From assembly GCF_963678635.1 (NCBI RefSeq), contig NC_087062.1:47789283-47853282 (forward strand): 64,000 nucleotides of DNA, written 5' to 3'. Shown here piece after piece: positions 1 to 9,786 of this stretch. Every line of letters starts with the position of its first letter. The stretch's first letter is position 1. The notes under the pieces were generated by a model, which ran no database searches, was not told the DNA's origin, and saw only the letters and a list, made by a program, of their open reading frames with translations. The stretch is from Symsagittifera roscoffensis. Lineage: Eukaryota; Xenacoelomorpha; Acoela; Convolutidae. A program made the translations under genes and the position numbers.

Positions 1-1
1 T

Positions 2-1486
2 ACACCCTCTTATGCTTCCCAAGTCACTCCAACCTACTCCTCACTTCACTCAAACCAATCATCTCATTCTTCAGACACCCCCCGAATCTCCCCAGAACTA
101 GATAATTTCATTACCCTACAACAACAATCATATCACCTTGACACCCCAACCATAAACCAAATCTCATCCACAATAGATTCATCCAACCCTCCTACCCCTA
201 CACCCTCTTCAATTTATACTGATTCATTAGCACCATCATCCACAACTACTGTATCTTCACTCAACACTAATAGAGCTTACCGCACTTTTAAAAGGAAGTT
301 CCCCAACCGTCCTTTCCCAGCGAAACCAGGAACAGCCCGTGAATACATCAACCATCCACAACACACTAACACAAAAGAATTTTTAGCTATCACCTTACCC
401 TCATTTCCACAATACACCTTAAACACCCCTCATGACACTAAAGAGACACGTAACTTTGTAGACGAATACGTTTTAATGCCTACCCTTCCTTGGACCTCAT
501 ATTATCATTTTACAAATCCCCTTTGCTTACCTTTATCTAACACTCATATCGATATAGAACGAAATATGGACATGCTATATCGACTCACTACACCACTAAC
601 ACCTAGACAATTTACTTACATTGGATACAAAAAATCACTAAAAACACACACTGCACCCCGAGCTAATGAATATACACTAGAATATTACGACCATAACATC
701 ATCAGAACTAACCAAGATCAATTCTTAGACGACGATCGCTTCGCTAACCCACAAATCACCGAGAAATTTTTCATTAAAACACCATATGTATTTACACTAA
801 ATATCTTCGATCGCAAGTTTGACCACATTATCTCAGAAGCACTAACAGACACGCAAGCCTACGAAAGTTTTAAAGAACGCTTCCAAATATTTTCACTAAC
901 CTTTCATTTCCTTGCACCACATGAAAGAGATTTGCACTGCTCACACGATATTATGTTGCGCACTAAACAAACACACACATATACTTATTATCGTTTCATC
1001 CAAAATCACTTTGACCTACACACTCCCTCCAGACAACCACACCATCGTTTTCAATTCATCAATTCCAAATACACCTCACCATTCTTTCTTAACTTCACAT
1101 ATTGCATTAAAGATACTAACCTTCATGGTATTCTTCGAAATTATGATCCCATAACCCAAATGTATATCTTTTGTCCCATCACCAAGACCTTCAACGCAGA
1201 AGAATCCCGACCCTTCCTCATCCCACACGAGTTTGTACAACCTATAGAAATCCCCATTTTAGAATTCATCCATAACACTAAATTCAACCACAAATTATAT
1301 AATCTAATCCAAAACACACCTTATGAATTTGCAGTTGGCACTGAAGAACTAACCACAATTAAGGCACTTCAATTGCTTTGGCCACTGCTTCAAACTAAAA
1401 ATATCATCCGCATATTAGCCAAACTACTAACAACTTCAGATCTCATTCACGACATTTTCCCCCACGGTTTCTTCCCCGACGACTAA
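2..1486 (+). CDS. ORF-X, unrecognised accessory protein of the giant element (copy 1, C-terminal 494 aa, intact)
   Basis: The frame is open from the first bases of the window to TAA at 1484-1486, so the true start lies upstream; the copy 2 homologue starts at ATG 47782. The N-terminal part visible here (about residues 1-85) is Ser/Pro/Thr/Gln-rich and probably disordered. From about 280 onward it is a compact Tyr/Phe/His-rich domain with segments such as FTYIGYKKSLKT, ANEYTLEYYDHNIIRT and FPHGFFPDD at the C terminus. No signal peptide, transmembrane segment, zinc knuckle or enzymatic motif is visible. I do not recognise the family. Against copy 2 the differences over about 300 bp examined are mostly synonymous (about 25 synonymous to 6 replacement codons), so it has been under protein-level constraint. 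Being last, 3' of env, it occupies the place of accessory genes in complex retroviruses; its function is unknown. Confidence 0.85.
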   Translation, partial: TPSYASQVTPTYSSLHSNQSSHSSDTPRISPELDNFITLQQQSYHLDTPTINQISSTIDSSNPPTPTPSSIYTDSLAPSSTTTVSSLNTNRAYRTFKRKFPNRPFPAKPGTAREYINHPQHTNTKEFLAITLPSFPQYTLNTPHDTKETRNFVDEYVLMPTLPWTSYYHFTNPLCLPLSNTHIDIERNMDMLYRLTTPLTPRQFTYIGYKKSLKTHTAPRANEYTLEYYDHNIIRTNQDQFLDDDRFANPQITEKFFIKTPYVFTLNIFDRKFDHIISEALTDTQAYESFKERFQIFSLTFHFLAPHERDLHCSHDIMLRTKQTHTYTYYRFIQNHFDLHTPSRQPHHRFQFINSKYTSPFFLNFTYCIKDTNLHGILRNYDPITQMYIFCPITKTFNAEESRPFLIPHEFVQPIEIPILEFIHNTKFNHKLYNLIQNTPYEFAVGTEELTTIKALQLLWPLLQTKNIIRILAKLLTTSDLIHDIFPHGFFPDD

Positions 1487-1489
1487 CAG

Positions 1490-1565
1490 GTAAGTATGAA
1501 TTATACATATTACTAATTAATTCAAACATTAGAAACTCACCATTCTTTATCCATGTTTTCTTTAG
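1490..1565 (+). other. Intron-like segment directly after the ORF-X stop
   Basis: Four bases after the ORF-X stop is a strong 5' splice-site match, cag/gtaagtat, and about 75 bases later a pyrimidine-rich stretch ending in tttctttag. Copy 2 has the same arrangement (gtaagtata from 49579, catttag ending 49655) although the intervening bases have drifted. This could be a short intron in the 3' untranslated region, or a donor used for another transcript. Splicing is inferred only from the motifs. Confidence 0.35.
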
Positions 1566-2680
1566 AATTTTAGCCTTCATCCAACGATCATCTGAAAAAT
1601 TCACAAAAGAAAAATAAAAAATAGCAAACTTCTTCAAAACTGTTTAAAACCCTATTAACTTTTTGCACCAACAATTAAATAAATATAATACCAATGCAGT
1701 AAATTAATTTATAAATTTTTCCCCCACCAGCAGTAAATCTAATAATGATAAAAATTTGTAACTTAATTTCCCCCAACAACTAGCAGTAAAATTAAAATTC
1801 TATGTAGTAAATTCATAAGAAGCAAAAGCAGTACTAACCTTTTGATATTTTCATTCACTCGCATAAGAATTCTATCCAAACTCGCACAGCTCGCCCACGA
1901 AGAATTGTTTAAAATAATGAATTTCAGTTTCAAGCTTTCACACTCGATAACTCTAACACAAGATTACACGTTTCAAACTTTCCTTTAACCCGGTTGGAAA
2001 GGAATTATATACTAAACAAAACTAACCAATGCAGCTTACTAAACACCACAACACATAGCATAACAGCATGACTAAGAAAAGGAAACCAACGGTACCCAAA
2101 CCGGATTAACCCAGTTTAAAACTGGATAAATTATTCTTTTGAAGACTATTATAAAGTCTAAGAAAGAAATAATAAAACACAAAAAAGTCGAAAGACAAAC
2201 CCATACCACAAACAATTTGATTTTTGAAAAAAGGACACAACCAACAAAACATAAGAAAAACCACAACAAACCCAACATAAAACGTTGTCACATAACAGGA
2301 CCTCTCACAAAAACCGCATGCAATCATACTCCCACTCCTGGCCTAACCCACCAGGAAGGACGTCCTGAGCATGCTCTATAGCCGGCCTAACCCACCGTGC
2401 TACATCCACGCTTTGTGACCACACTCCTATTTTTAATAAGAGCTACTCAAGGGTGAGTAACTCTTCAAAATAACTGAACTAAAACAAAAAGCTTTTGTGA
2501 AAACAACTAACTAAAATCATAATTAAAAAATATTAAACTAATAAAAGTTTTATAAAATGTAAATTACATTATGCAATACATAGATCAGAATACAACACCA
2601 AGGACGAACATCCAAAGACAAAACACAAAACGACCCTACTACACTCGAGAAAGAATGGCCAACTACAATCAATATGCCGC

Positions 2681-2789
2681 CCACAATCACAACTCAAAGG
2701 ATTTAGAGTACGACTTGACTTCGCAGAAAAGGACTTCATTGAACTAGACCAATGACCACCTCGATGTTCAAGTATACGTACAGATCCGA
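2681..2789. promoter_or_regulatory. 109-nt block invariant between the two giant-element copies
   Basis: These 109 bases are identical to 50747-50855 by eye, while both flanks show frequent substitutions and indels and synonymous sites of ORF-X differ freely. Such conservation in an untranslated tail about 300 bases before the LTR suggests a cis-acting RNA or DNA element, for example for export, packaging or priming. It also falls inside antisense ORFs of both copies, so a coding reason is not excluded. Confidence 0.5.
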
Positions 2790-3078
2790 GTAACCAGGCA
2801 TCCCCACCAAGCACAATCTCCACGCCATTCCCAGACAAGGTCAAACACAAAGAAGTTCTCACCAATGAAACAGAAAAACCTGACATAGCCAACCATTCTG
2901 AAATCAGATTTGAGTTTGTTGCGAAAACACAGTCGTTGTCTTGAGAAGACACAATGATTGAATCTGGGACTTCTCTAATAAGAAAACCCAGAAGAAATAA
3001 GATGTTCGCCAAATACCAACGTCCATCATCCATCTTTCGAATTGCAGAAAAACTATTCTAAAAAACTCTGTAAAACCC

Positions 3079-3085
3079 GGATGGG
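3079..3085 (+). promoter_or_regulatory. Candidate polypurine tract of copy 1
   Basis: The purine run ggatggg lies immediately before the LTR start tggaacc, in the position expected for the plus-strand primer. It is short, and identical in copy 2 at 51159-51165. Confidence 0.4.
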
Positions 3086-3495
3086 TGGAACCTGATCTAA
3101 ACTACATTTTATGATTGGATAAATTAGATATTTTACCAATGTAAAGTATTTAATATTAACCAATCATGATCCATCTAACTAACAATCCACTTATTTGTAA
3201 GTGCTGAAATTACTTGTAATTTCAGCACCAGAGAGATTTGAATTTAACTTAGAAATTAGTTGAACTCTCCCGAGTACTTCAGCAGCCGCAATAAACCAGT
3301 ATACCCTAGATCTATTGAGCCTAGCAGAGACTAGTTAAACAACCTGAGACTAGATAGTATAAGAGTAAGATTAGGATCGGTATTAGACTAAGAAGTTGCA
3401 CGAATCTATCCGGCCGAAAATAAGATAGCGTGACGAGCAGACGGTGTACCCTATCCGAAATTACTCTATGAGTTATACACTTCGGTCCTAACTCA
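3086..3495 (+). repeat. 3' LTR of giant element copy 1 (410 bp)
   Basis: It begins tggaacctga and ends cctaactca, and is homologous over its whole length to both LTRs of copy 2. The roughly ten differences cluster in a 20-base patch (gaactctcccgagtac) and near the 3' end; the 200 bases after the AATAAA motif are almost unchanged. It carries the same perfect 28-nt stem-loop at 3201-3228. Confidence 0.95.
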
Positions 3496-3595
3496 CCTGA
3501 CTTGTCGAGTCATCTAGTGAGTGGCAATTCGTTGTAAGTTTCTTTGTCCAGAAGTGAAAATCCATCCTTGATCTCCCAGGATGGATTACGAACTT

Positions 3596-3899
3596 CGGGT
3601 CTGAAGTGCAAACCTTCATGGTGCGAAGTCTTGAGAGACTCAATCAAGTATCTGGGCCGCCTTGTAGACAAACACGCAGAGGCATATTTTGTCTGCGAAC
3701 CCTTTGACAATCTCTCGGTAGTAGTTAACGAATCCGAGGAAGCTCATCGATTGCGTGTCGGTCTTCGGTGCTTTCCATGTGAACACCGCTTCAATTGCTT
3801 CGGGATCTGGCCTGAACCCGTGTTTGGCTACAAGGCGGCCCAGATACTTGATTGAGTCTCTCAAGACTTCGCACCATGAAGGTTTGCACTTCAGACCCG
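3596..3899. repeat. Perfect 71-bp inverted repeat inside the RT remnant
   Basis: Bases 3596-3666 are the exact reverse complement of 3829-3899, with 162 bases between. Both arms are the same RT segment, so one arm is a local inverted copy rather than a transposon terminus. The left junction follows a connection-region fragment (about 3496-3590) that matches 9185-9265. A template-switch or foldback event during reverse transcription or repair is a reasonable inference. Confidence 0.9.
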
Positions 3900-4448
3900 C
3901 ATGTTTCATGCAACCAAAGACCTGGTCTAATCTCTTTATATGGTCGTCTAGCGTTTCTGTCGCGATGGCTACGTCATCAACGTAACACATTATGAGGTTG
4001 CCATGCTTTTTAGTTACATTCGTGAGTGCCTGAGCCATTAATCGTTGGAAGGTAGCCGTCGCATTGCATAATCCATACGGCATTCTTTTCCACTGGTACA
4101 GCCCCAGTTCGCACGCAAAGCCTGTCTTCTCTCAATCCTGCTCCCTGAGAGGCACATGCAAAAACGCAGAGCCCAAATCCAACGTGTGAAAGTTTTTGCA
4201 TCCACTAACTTGGAGAGGCTCTCGTCGATGCGGGGAATCGGATATGCGTCCTTTATCATTACCGCATTCAGATAGCGGAAGTCACAACAAAACCTAAGTT
4301 GCACCCTTTTTTTTACCATGACCATGCCCCAAGCCCACGGGGACTTCGACGGTTCGATCATGTCATACTCCATAAGCATTTCAATTTCTTTTCTGCATGC
4401 TTCTGATTTGTGTGGGGCCATTATCCTTGCCGCTTTCCTGTGAGGCAC
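3640..4448 (-). pseudogene. pol: Ty3/Gypsy reverse transcriptase remnant (copy a)
   Basis: On the minus strand, 4448-4038 encodes the RT N-terminal part with CCDFRYLNAVMIKDAYPIPR, and 4083-3640 encodes MPYGLCNATATFQRLMAQAL followed by the catalytic MCYVDDVAIATETLDDH and the thumb-like FLGFVNYYREIVKG. A frameshift near 4090-4200 separates the two parts, and the distal end runs into the inverted repeat at 3596-3899. It follows the protease-linker segment at 4498-5568 in the correct pol order. It is not functional. Confidence 0.9.
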
Positions 4449-4497
4449 TGAGCACTCTTCTATTTTGATCTCATGTTCTACAAAATTGCGGCAACCT

Positions 4498-5568
4498 TTA
4501 TCGGCTCATGCCTCGAAAAACGTCTGCGTTCCGATTTAACACCGCTCTGAGTGAGTCCAGTTCCTTATCCAATCTTTTGCCTTTTAAATGCTCTATTTCA
4601 GGTAGGACTGGCTTGTTCGCTGCTAATTCCGTTTTTGTCGGTCTCTCAGGAAAAAATGAACAACTAGACAGCCCATCGTCTGTTTCTGACTTCATTGAAA
4701 ACAATTTTATAGAAGATTTCAATCAACTTATCCTCTTTAGTATGCGTTCTTGATTGGCATGCAAGGGACACTTAGTTACGTCAAATCTTTTAAAGTTCTC
4801 CTCACTCTGATAGTATGTGTTCAGAGGCAATGCGTAGCCAAGCTTATTTCCTTGTTGTATCGTCACCGTGGTTGCCTCTGTGTTCAACAACACACTCACA
4901 CACAGTCCGCTCTGAGTGAGTGAGAAGCTTCTTCTTAAAATAGATGATCTTTTACTGTTGGGATTTGGAACCAGACACACCTGTCTGTTGTTGCTAAGCT
5001 CATTTTGTTTCCTCATCCCAAATGTCGCTATTACAGCCTGATGTGGTTTTGACCTAACCTTCCTATCTAGTAAAATAGGCATCTTTGCTTGGTTAATCAG
5101 GATTTTATTAATTGGTTTCTTTTCATATTTCCTCTCAGGGTCCTTGACTCTTATCAACCCGTCGTTGAGGTCAATCGTGACATCGAAGTTGCGAACAAAA
5201 TCCCGTCTTAGGTTGAACTGGTCGGACTCGTCAAGATTCTCGACGACCAGGAAACTCATCAATAGATGTCTCCCTCCTAGCTGCAACGAGTTGATAGGGG
5301 TCCTTCCGGTCACGTATATTGCACCCTGATTAGCCGCTGCCAGTCTGATATTAGTCGGAATCATTTCCGACCTATAAAAACGCATGTCGAACCAAGTGCT
5401 CACAGGCATGACACTGACCACTGCTCCGGTGTCCAATAGTCCCTTCACGGAGAGTTGTCTACCCTGCAAGTCCAGTACATGCGCGGCCAGATCGGCTTCA
5501 CAGATCGGCGTCCTGTTCGGGCATGGCGTTGTGTTCGATTCGTCGGACCTTAAGCTAATCTCGACCAA
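4498..5568 (-). pseudogene. pol: Ty3/Gypsy protease and protease-RT linker remnant (copy a)
   Basis: The minus-strand frame 5568-4723 (281 codons) is the longest open piece of this mosaic. It carries the retropepsin motif LLDTGAVVSVMPVSTW near codon 42, then a beta-rich linker (FNLRRDFVRNFDVTIDLNDG), and ends in a segment leading to RT. A second frame, 4722-4498, continues with DDGLSSCSFFPERPTKTEL and the acidic run before RT. An in-frame stop separates them. Its order before the RT at 4448-3640 is that of an ordinary Ty3 pol. Confidence 0.85.
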
Positions 5569-5592
5569 TGTAGGTGCAACAGACCTACCTGG

Positions 5593-6425
5593 TCAGCTGT
5601 AACAGTCACGTGAGCTTTGGTGTAAATGTTTATTCCATCCACGTTCATTAAGATCGGATATGGGCCATGGACTTTTATGTGATGTCCATCTACTTTCATT
5701 AGTCATGGATTCAACTGTTGTGAAGTTCTGAGCAACGCTCGCACTGCTCTTGAGTCCAAGTTGGGATCCTTTTCTCTCAAGTAGTCCGCGTAGATGTCCA
5801 GGTGTACTAGCGTGATCTCCGACGGCTCGCTCAAGTTCTTCACCACTCGATGGCGCGCGACCGATATGATTGACCTTTTTTTCGTCCCTTCTCTTGTCAT
5901 GCCGAAGGTTTTCCATGAGATGACATTCAGTTTTAGACCTTGCTTGTTTCATGCAATCAAAGACCTGGTCTAATCTCTTTATATGGTCCTCTAGCGTTGG
6001 TGTCGCGATGACCACGTCATCAACGTAACACATTTTGAGGTTGCCATACTTTTTAGTTACATTCGTGAGTGCCTGAGCCAATAATCGTTGGAAGGTAGCC
6101 GTCGCATTGCATAATCCAAACTGCATTCTTTTCCACTGGTACAGCCCCAGTTCGCACGCAAAGCCTGTCTTCTCTCAATCCTGTTCTCTGAGGGGCACCT
6201 GCCAAAACGCAGAGCCCAAATCCAACGTGTGAAGATTTTGGCATCTCCTAACTTGGAGAGGCTCTCGTCGATGCGGGGAATTGGGTATGCGTCCTTTATA
6301 GTTACCGCATTCAGGTAGCAGAACTCACAACAAAGCCTAAGTTGCACCCTTTCTTTTTTTACCATGACCACGCGGCAAGCCCACGGGGACTTCGACGGTT
6401 CGATCGTGTCATACTCCATTAGCAT
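5593..6425 (-). pseudogene. pol: RT remnant fused to a pre-protease segment (copy b)
   Basis: Minus-strand 6425-6057 and 6126-5940 encode RT pieces, including MQFGLCNATATFQRLLAQAL and MCYVDDVVIATPTLEDH. Near 5940 the RT sequence stops abruptly and is joined to the segment that normally lies before protease (5900-5703, ITLVHLDIYADYLREKDPN, shared with 12119-11682). The next segment is protease (5568). The junction is therefore a recombination or deletion breakpoint between two element copies, not one gene. Confidence 0.85.
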
Positions 6426-6611
6426 TTCAATTTTTTTCTACAGGCTTCTGATTTGTGTGGGGTCATTCTCCTTGCCCCTTCCCTGTGAGGTACTGAGCAA
6501 TCTTCTATTTCGATCTAATGATCTACAAAACTGCAGCAACCTATATCGGCCTTATGCCTCGAAAAAACGTCTGCGTTCCGATTTAACACCCCTCTGAGTG
6601 AGTCCAGTTCC

Positions 6612-7430
6612 CTATCCGATATTTCGTTTCTGTCGGTCTCTCAGGAGTTCCGTTTCTGTCGGTCTCTCATTCCGTTTCTGTCGGTCCGTTTCTGTCGGTC
6701 TCTCAGGAAAAATTGAATAACTAGACAGCCCATCGTCTGTTTCTGTTTTTATTGAAAACAATTTTTTAGAAGATTTCAATTCACTTATCCTCTTTAGTAA
6801 GCGTTCTTGATTGGCATGCAAGGGACACTTAGTTATGTCAAATCTTTTAAAGTTCTCCACAATCTGATAGTCTGTGTTCAGAGGCAATGCGTAGCCAAGC
6901 TCCTTTCCTCGTTGTATCGTCACCGTGGTTGCCTCTGTGTACAACAACACACTCACACACAGTCCGCTCTGAGTGAGTGAGAAGCTTCTTCCTAAAATAG
7001 CCGAGCTTTTAGTGTTGGCATTTGGAACCAGACACACCTGTCTGTTGTTGCTAAGCTCATTTTGTTTCCTGATCCTAAATGTCGCTTTTACAGTCTGATG
7101 TGTTTTTGAATTCTATCCAGGAAAATTGGCACCTTTGCTTGGTTAATAAGGATTTTAATGATTGGTTTCTTTTCATACTTCCTCTCAGGGTCCTTGACTA
7201 TTATCAACCCGTCGTTGAGGTCAATTGTGACATCGAAGTTGCGCACAAAATCCCGTTATAGGATGAACTGGTCGGACTCGTCAAGATTCTCAACGACCAG
7301 GAAACTCATCCATAGATGTGTCCCTCCATGGAACGAGATGATAGGGGTCCTTTCGATCACGTATTTTGCACCCTGATTAGCCGCTGTCAGTGTATATTAG
7401 TCGAAATCATAGCCGACCTATCAAAACCCA
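6612..7430 (-). pseudogene. pol: Protease-RT linker remnant (copy b)
   Basis: The minus strand carries the linker after the protease core: 7376-7158 in broken frames and 7037-6612 (SSAILGRSFSLTQSGLCVSV...). It is a close duplicate of 11510-10700. At about 7430 the protease-side sequence is joined to the RT piece at 7387-7925, an order opposite to that of a normal pol. The end contains a small TETDRQKRNE-type repeat. It is non-functional. Confidence 0.8.
6625..6712 (-). repeat. Short tandem repeat in the protease-RT linker
   Basis: Four to five copies of a gtttctgtcggtctctcagg-like unit with variable spacers lie here, with the same array at 10707-10797. It encodes a repeated TETDRQKR-type peptide on the minus strand and is shared by the two duplicated Gypsy blocks. 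Confidence 0.8.
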
Positions 7431-7925
7431 TTCTGTTTTTCAGTTTCTGATACACCTTGTCCGCATATCCTTTTATGAACTCCCGGTAATAATTGGCAAA
7501 CCCTAGGAAGCTCATTAGCTGTGTGTCCGTTCTCGGAGCCTTCCATGTCAACACAGCCTCTACTGCTTCCGGATCTGGCTTCACACCATGCCTGTCCACC
7601 ATTCTTCCCAGGTACTTGATCGAATCCCTAAGGATTTCACATTTTGATGGTTTGCATTTCAAGCCTGCTCTTTTCATACATCCAAAGACCTCATCGAGCC
7701 TATCAATGTGATCTTCCAGGGTCGGTGTCGCTATGACTACGTCATCCACGTAACACATCACGAGATTCCCGCACTTCTTGGTCACTCTGGTCAAAGCCTG
7801 AGCCATCAGTCTTTGAAAAGTGGCCGTTGCATTGCACAAGCCGAAGGGCATCCTCTTCCACTGGTACAATCCCAACTCGCACGCGAATCCGGTTTTCTCT
7901 CTGTCCTTCTTCCGCAGAGGGACCT
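7387..7925 (-). pseudogene. pol: RT core fragment of a related Gypsy element, embedded between foreign segments
   Basis: Minus-strand 7875-7387 is open for 162 codons: MPFGLCNATATFQRLMAQAL, MCYVDDVVIATPTLEDHIDR with the YVDD catalytic box, LKCKPSKCEILRDSIKYLGR and FLGFANYYREFIKGYADKVY. It differs at many codons from the other RT copies in the window, so it derives from a different family member. At about 7430 it is fused to a protease-derived segment (GFDRSAMISTNIH), and at about 7925 to gag or pre-protease sequence. The frame is intact but the gene context is scrambled. Confidence 0.88.
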
Positions 7926-7979
7926 GCCAGTTTTTCAGTTCATTCAGTTTTTGACCCTGCTTCCTGGAATCCTAGTTAT

Positions 7980-8690
7980 CCTTCGTCGATCTTCCCAGAA
8001 TGTCAAGTTTCTCACGCCGCTCTGTGTTCTCTAATTCTGACCTTACCCATTGCTCAAACTCTTTGGTGGCCAATTATTGCTGGACATTCTGTATTGCGGT
8101 CCGTGCCGCTAGGCCATAATCCACCTTGAGCGCGCCGGTTGACTCCGCCTCCAGACTGGAGGCAATTGCCTCATCAGTTAAGGTTTTCACCTTGTGGTTG
8201 TGAAGGTGTCTGTTTTCACCTCTTTTTTTCGTGACTCGGCTTCATTCTTCAGGCGGGTTCAATTTGTCTTGACCCCCGAAAGTGCCTCCTCATGGCGAGG
8301 ACACTTCGCGTCCGCTACTGCATCCCAGAATTGAGTGCAATCCTACTTGAAATGTCCCTCCAAGTTGCAGAAGAAGCATCTTGGTCCATATCTCATTATG
8401 AGTCCTCTCACGTACTCTTCCTCTCATCGGTCGCATCAAGGTCGTCATGAAAATAATATATCGCTTTTATGTTTTGTTTGTAAGCAGAACAGGCGGAAAT
8501 ATGGTGATCCATCGAACCACAATTCGCACATGAGCTCACCTCCTCTTATCCATGTCGTCACGAGGTCTGTACCAACTGGAGTTCGCGCCAGTGCTTGTTC
8601 CGCTGTAGTTTCTATAATTGCTGTAACGGTTTTGCTGTAACCGGTTTTATGAGCAAGTACTCACGCGACTTCATACGCAAATCATCGAGC
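7980..8690 (-). pseudogene. gag: Gag zinc-knuckle and pre-protease fragment (copy b)
   Basis: On the minus strand this is homologous to 12720-12050. It includes a CCHC knuckle with all four ligands (SCANCGSMDHHISACSAY, near 8500-8555), whereas the corresponding first Cys is Tyr in the copy near 12580. Frames are broken by indels. At about 8690-8880 it abuts pol connection sequence, showing a head-to-tail junction of two elements with the integrase and LTR part missing. Confidence 0.75.
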
Positions 8691-8898
8691 GTGGGCACCT
8701 GGTCAAGCGAACTTTTCTCGTCACGCTGGACTTTGACTTGACACTGACTTCCTCAGCGGTATGGACGTTTGTTGCTCCCCTATCTCCCGTGTACGAAGTC
8801 CTCAACAAGACATCCTTGGGCATCGAGTTTACTAGCTGATTCACTATTGACCGGCAGTCCCGTACAACAACCCGACTCCGGATGGTTACCGGCCTTTT

Positions 8899-9702
8899 CT
8901 ACGTTCTTTCAGTGACAGTCAACCGTTGCATAGTCTCCATCCACTCTTGATCATGCCGTTCAACCTCTCTGTTTAGCAGGTCACGGAGTTTCAACATTAC
9001 GTCCGGTGCCACAATCACCGTCTGGTTCAGTAGAGCTATGCTGATGATGCCCAGCCTGGTCAGTTCTTGTTGAACCAGGATTGATCGAACCAGCAAGTCC
9101 AACGGGACCAGATCACCTCGCGATAACATCTTTATCTCCGCAGCAACTTCCACGGGAAGTTCGATATGTCCTGGTATGGGATGCCCTGACTTGTCGAGTC
9201 ATCTAGTGAATGGCAGTTCGTTGTAGGTTTCTTTGTCCAGAAATGAAAATCCATCCTTGATCTCCGCTTGGCTGGCTTGCCTCTCTTCTAGTCGCTCATA
9301 AAATTCCGTGTTTTTGCTGAGGCTATCGGCATTCTGGTGCTTATCACGGGTTCGATGCTCTATGATCATGTGGTATTCGTCAAGGCGCACGATCCAATGA
9401 CCAATCTAGCTTTGGTCCATTGAATAGGTTTTCAGCCAGGCGAGAGCACGATTGTCCACACGCAACTTGAAGGGAGCAATCCCTAAGTAGGCTCTGTATT
9501 TTTCCACGAAAGTGATCGCCGCGAACATGTCCGCTTTTGGTGCAACATACTTCATTTCAGTGTCGCTCAGGAACTTACTTCCATTGGCTTTTGGTCGGAG
9601 AACGGCTCTCCCGTTCCACTCTTGTTCTTGGTGAAGTATGCCACATAGCGCAACCACTGATGCGTCCGTGTCTATCACAAAAATCCCTTTTTCTGTCGGC
9701 AT
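8899..9702 (-). pseudogene. pol: Ty3/Gypsy RNase H and connection-region remnant
   Basis: Minus-strand 9702-9406 encodes the RNase H start (FVIDTDASVVALCGILHQEQ) and its continuation (AFKLRVDNRALAWLKTYSMDQ-type sequence). After a stop, 9390-9199 has the RNase H end and connection (IIEHRTRDKHQNADSLSK), and 9153-8899 continues the connection domain. The order is normal and directly follows the RT at 10556-9787. Several stops make it non-functional. The integrase expected next is absent. Confidence 0.88.
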
Positions 9703-9786
9703 GCCGAGGACCGGAGCACCGCAGAGTTCGCGTTTGATATTGTCAAAGGAGACTTGAGCCTCGTCAGTTCAGCATAAATTCTTGCC

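Larger units (their letters stand above)
1487..3085 (+). other. 3' non-coding tail of giant element copy 1
   Basis: No convincing sense ORF is present. The tail is collinear with 49575-51165 of copy 2. It contains short pyrimidine-poor AT-rich parts, a conserved G/C-richer stretch near 2330-2460 (ggcctaacccaccaggaagg and a second ggcctaacccaccgtgctac), and a strongly conserved block at 2681-2789. An antisense frame is open over 2569-3033 (154 codons), with a partly matching antisense frame in copy 2 at 50623-51099, but their similarity is concentrated in the block that is conserved at the nucleotide level. Confidence 0.7.
1..3495 (+). mobile_element. Giant LTR retroelement, copy 1 (3' end only)
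   Basis: This is the 3' end of an element of the same family as the full-length copy at 30855-51575; the window starts inside its last ORF. It holds an intact ORF-X C-terminal part, a roughly 1.6 kb tail and one 410 bp LTR ending in TG...CA form. The base directly 3' of the LTR begins cctgacttgtcgagtc, which matches an uninterrupted Gypsy-remnant stretch at 9185-9200, so copy 1 is inserted in a minus-strand Gypsy remnant with probable target sequence cctg. The 5' half lies outside the window. Homology to copy 2 is collinear over the whole length, with moderate divergence in coding DNA and only about ten differences in the LTR. Confidence 0.93.

Noticed and set aside
3544..3855. Plus-strand 103-codon ORF
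   Set aside because: It is produced by the inverted RT arm at 3596-3666 running into antisense RT sequence; it is not a gene.
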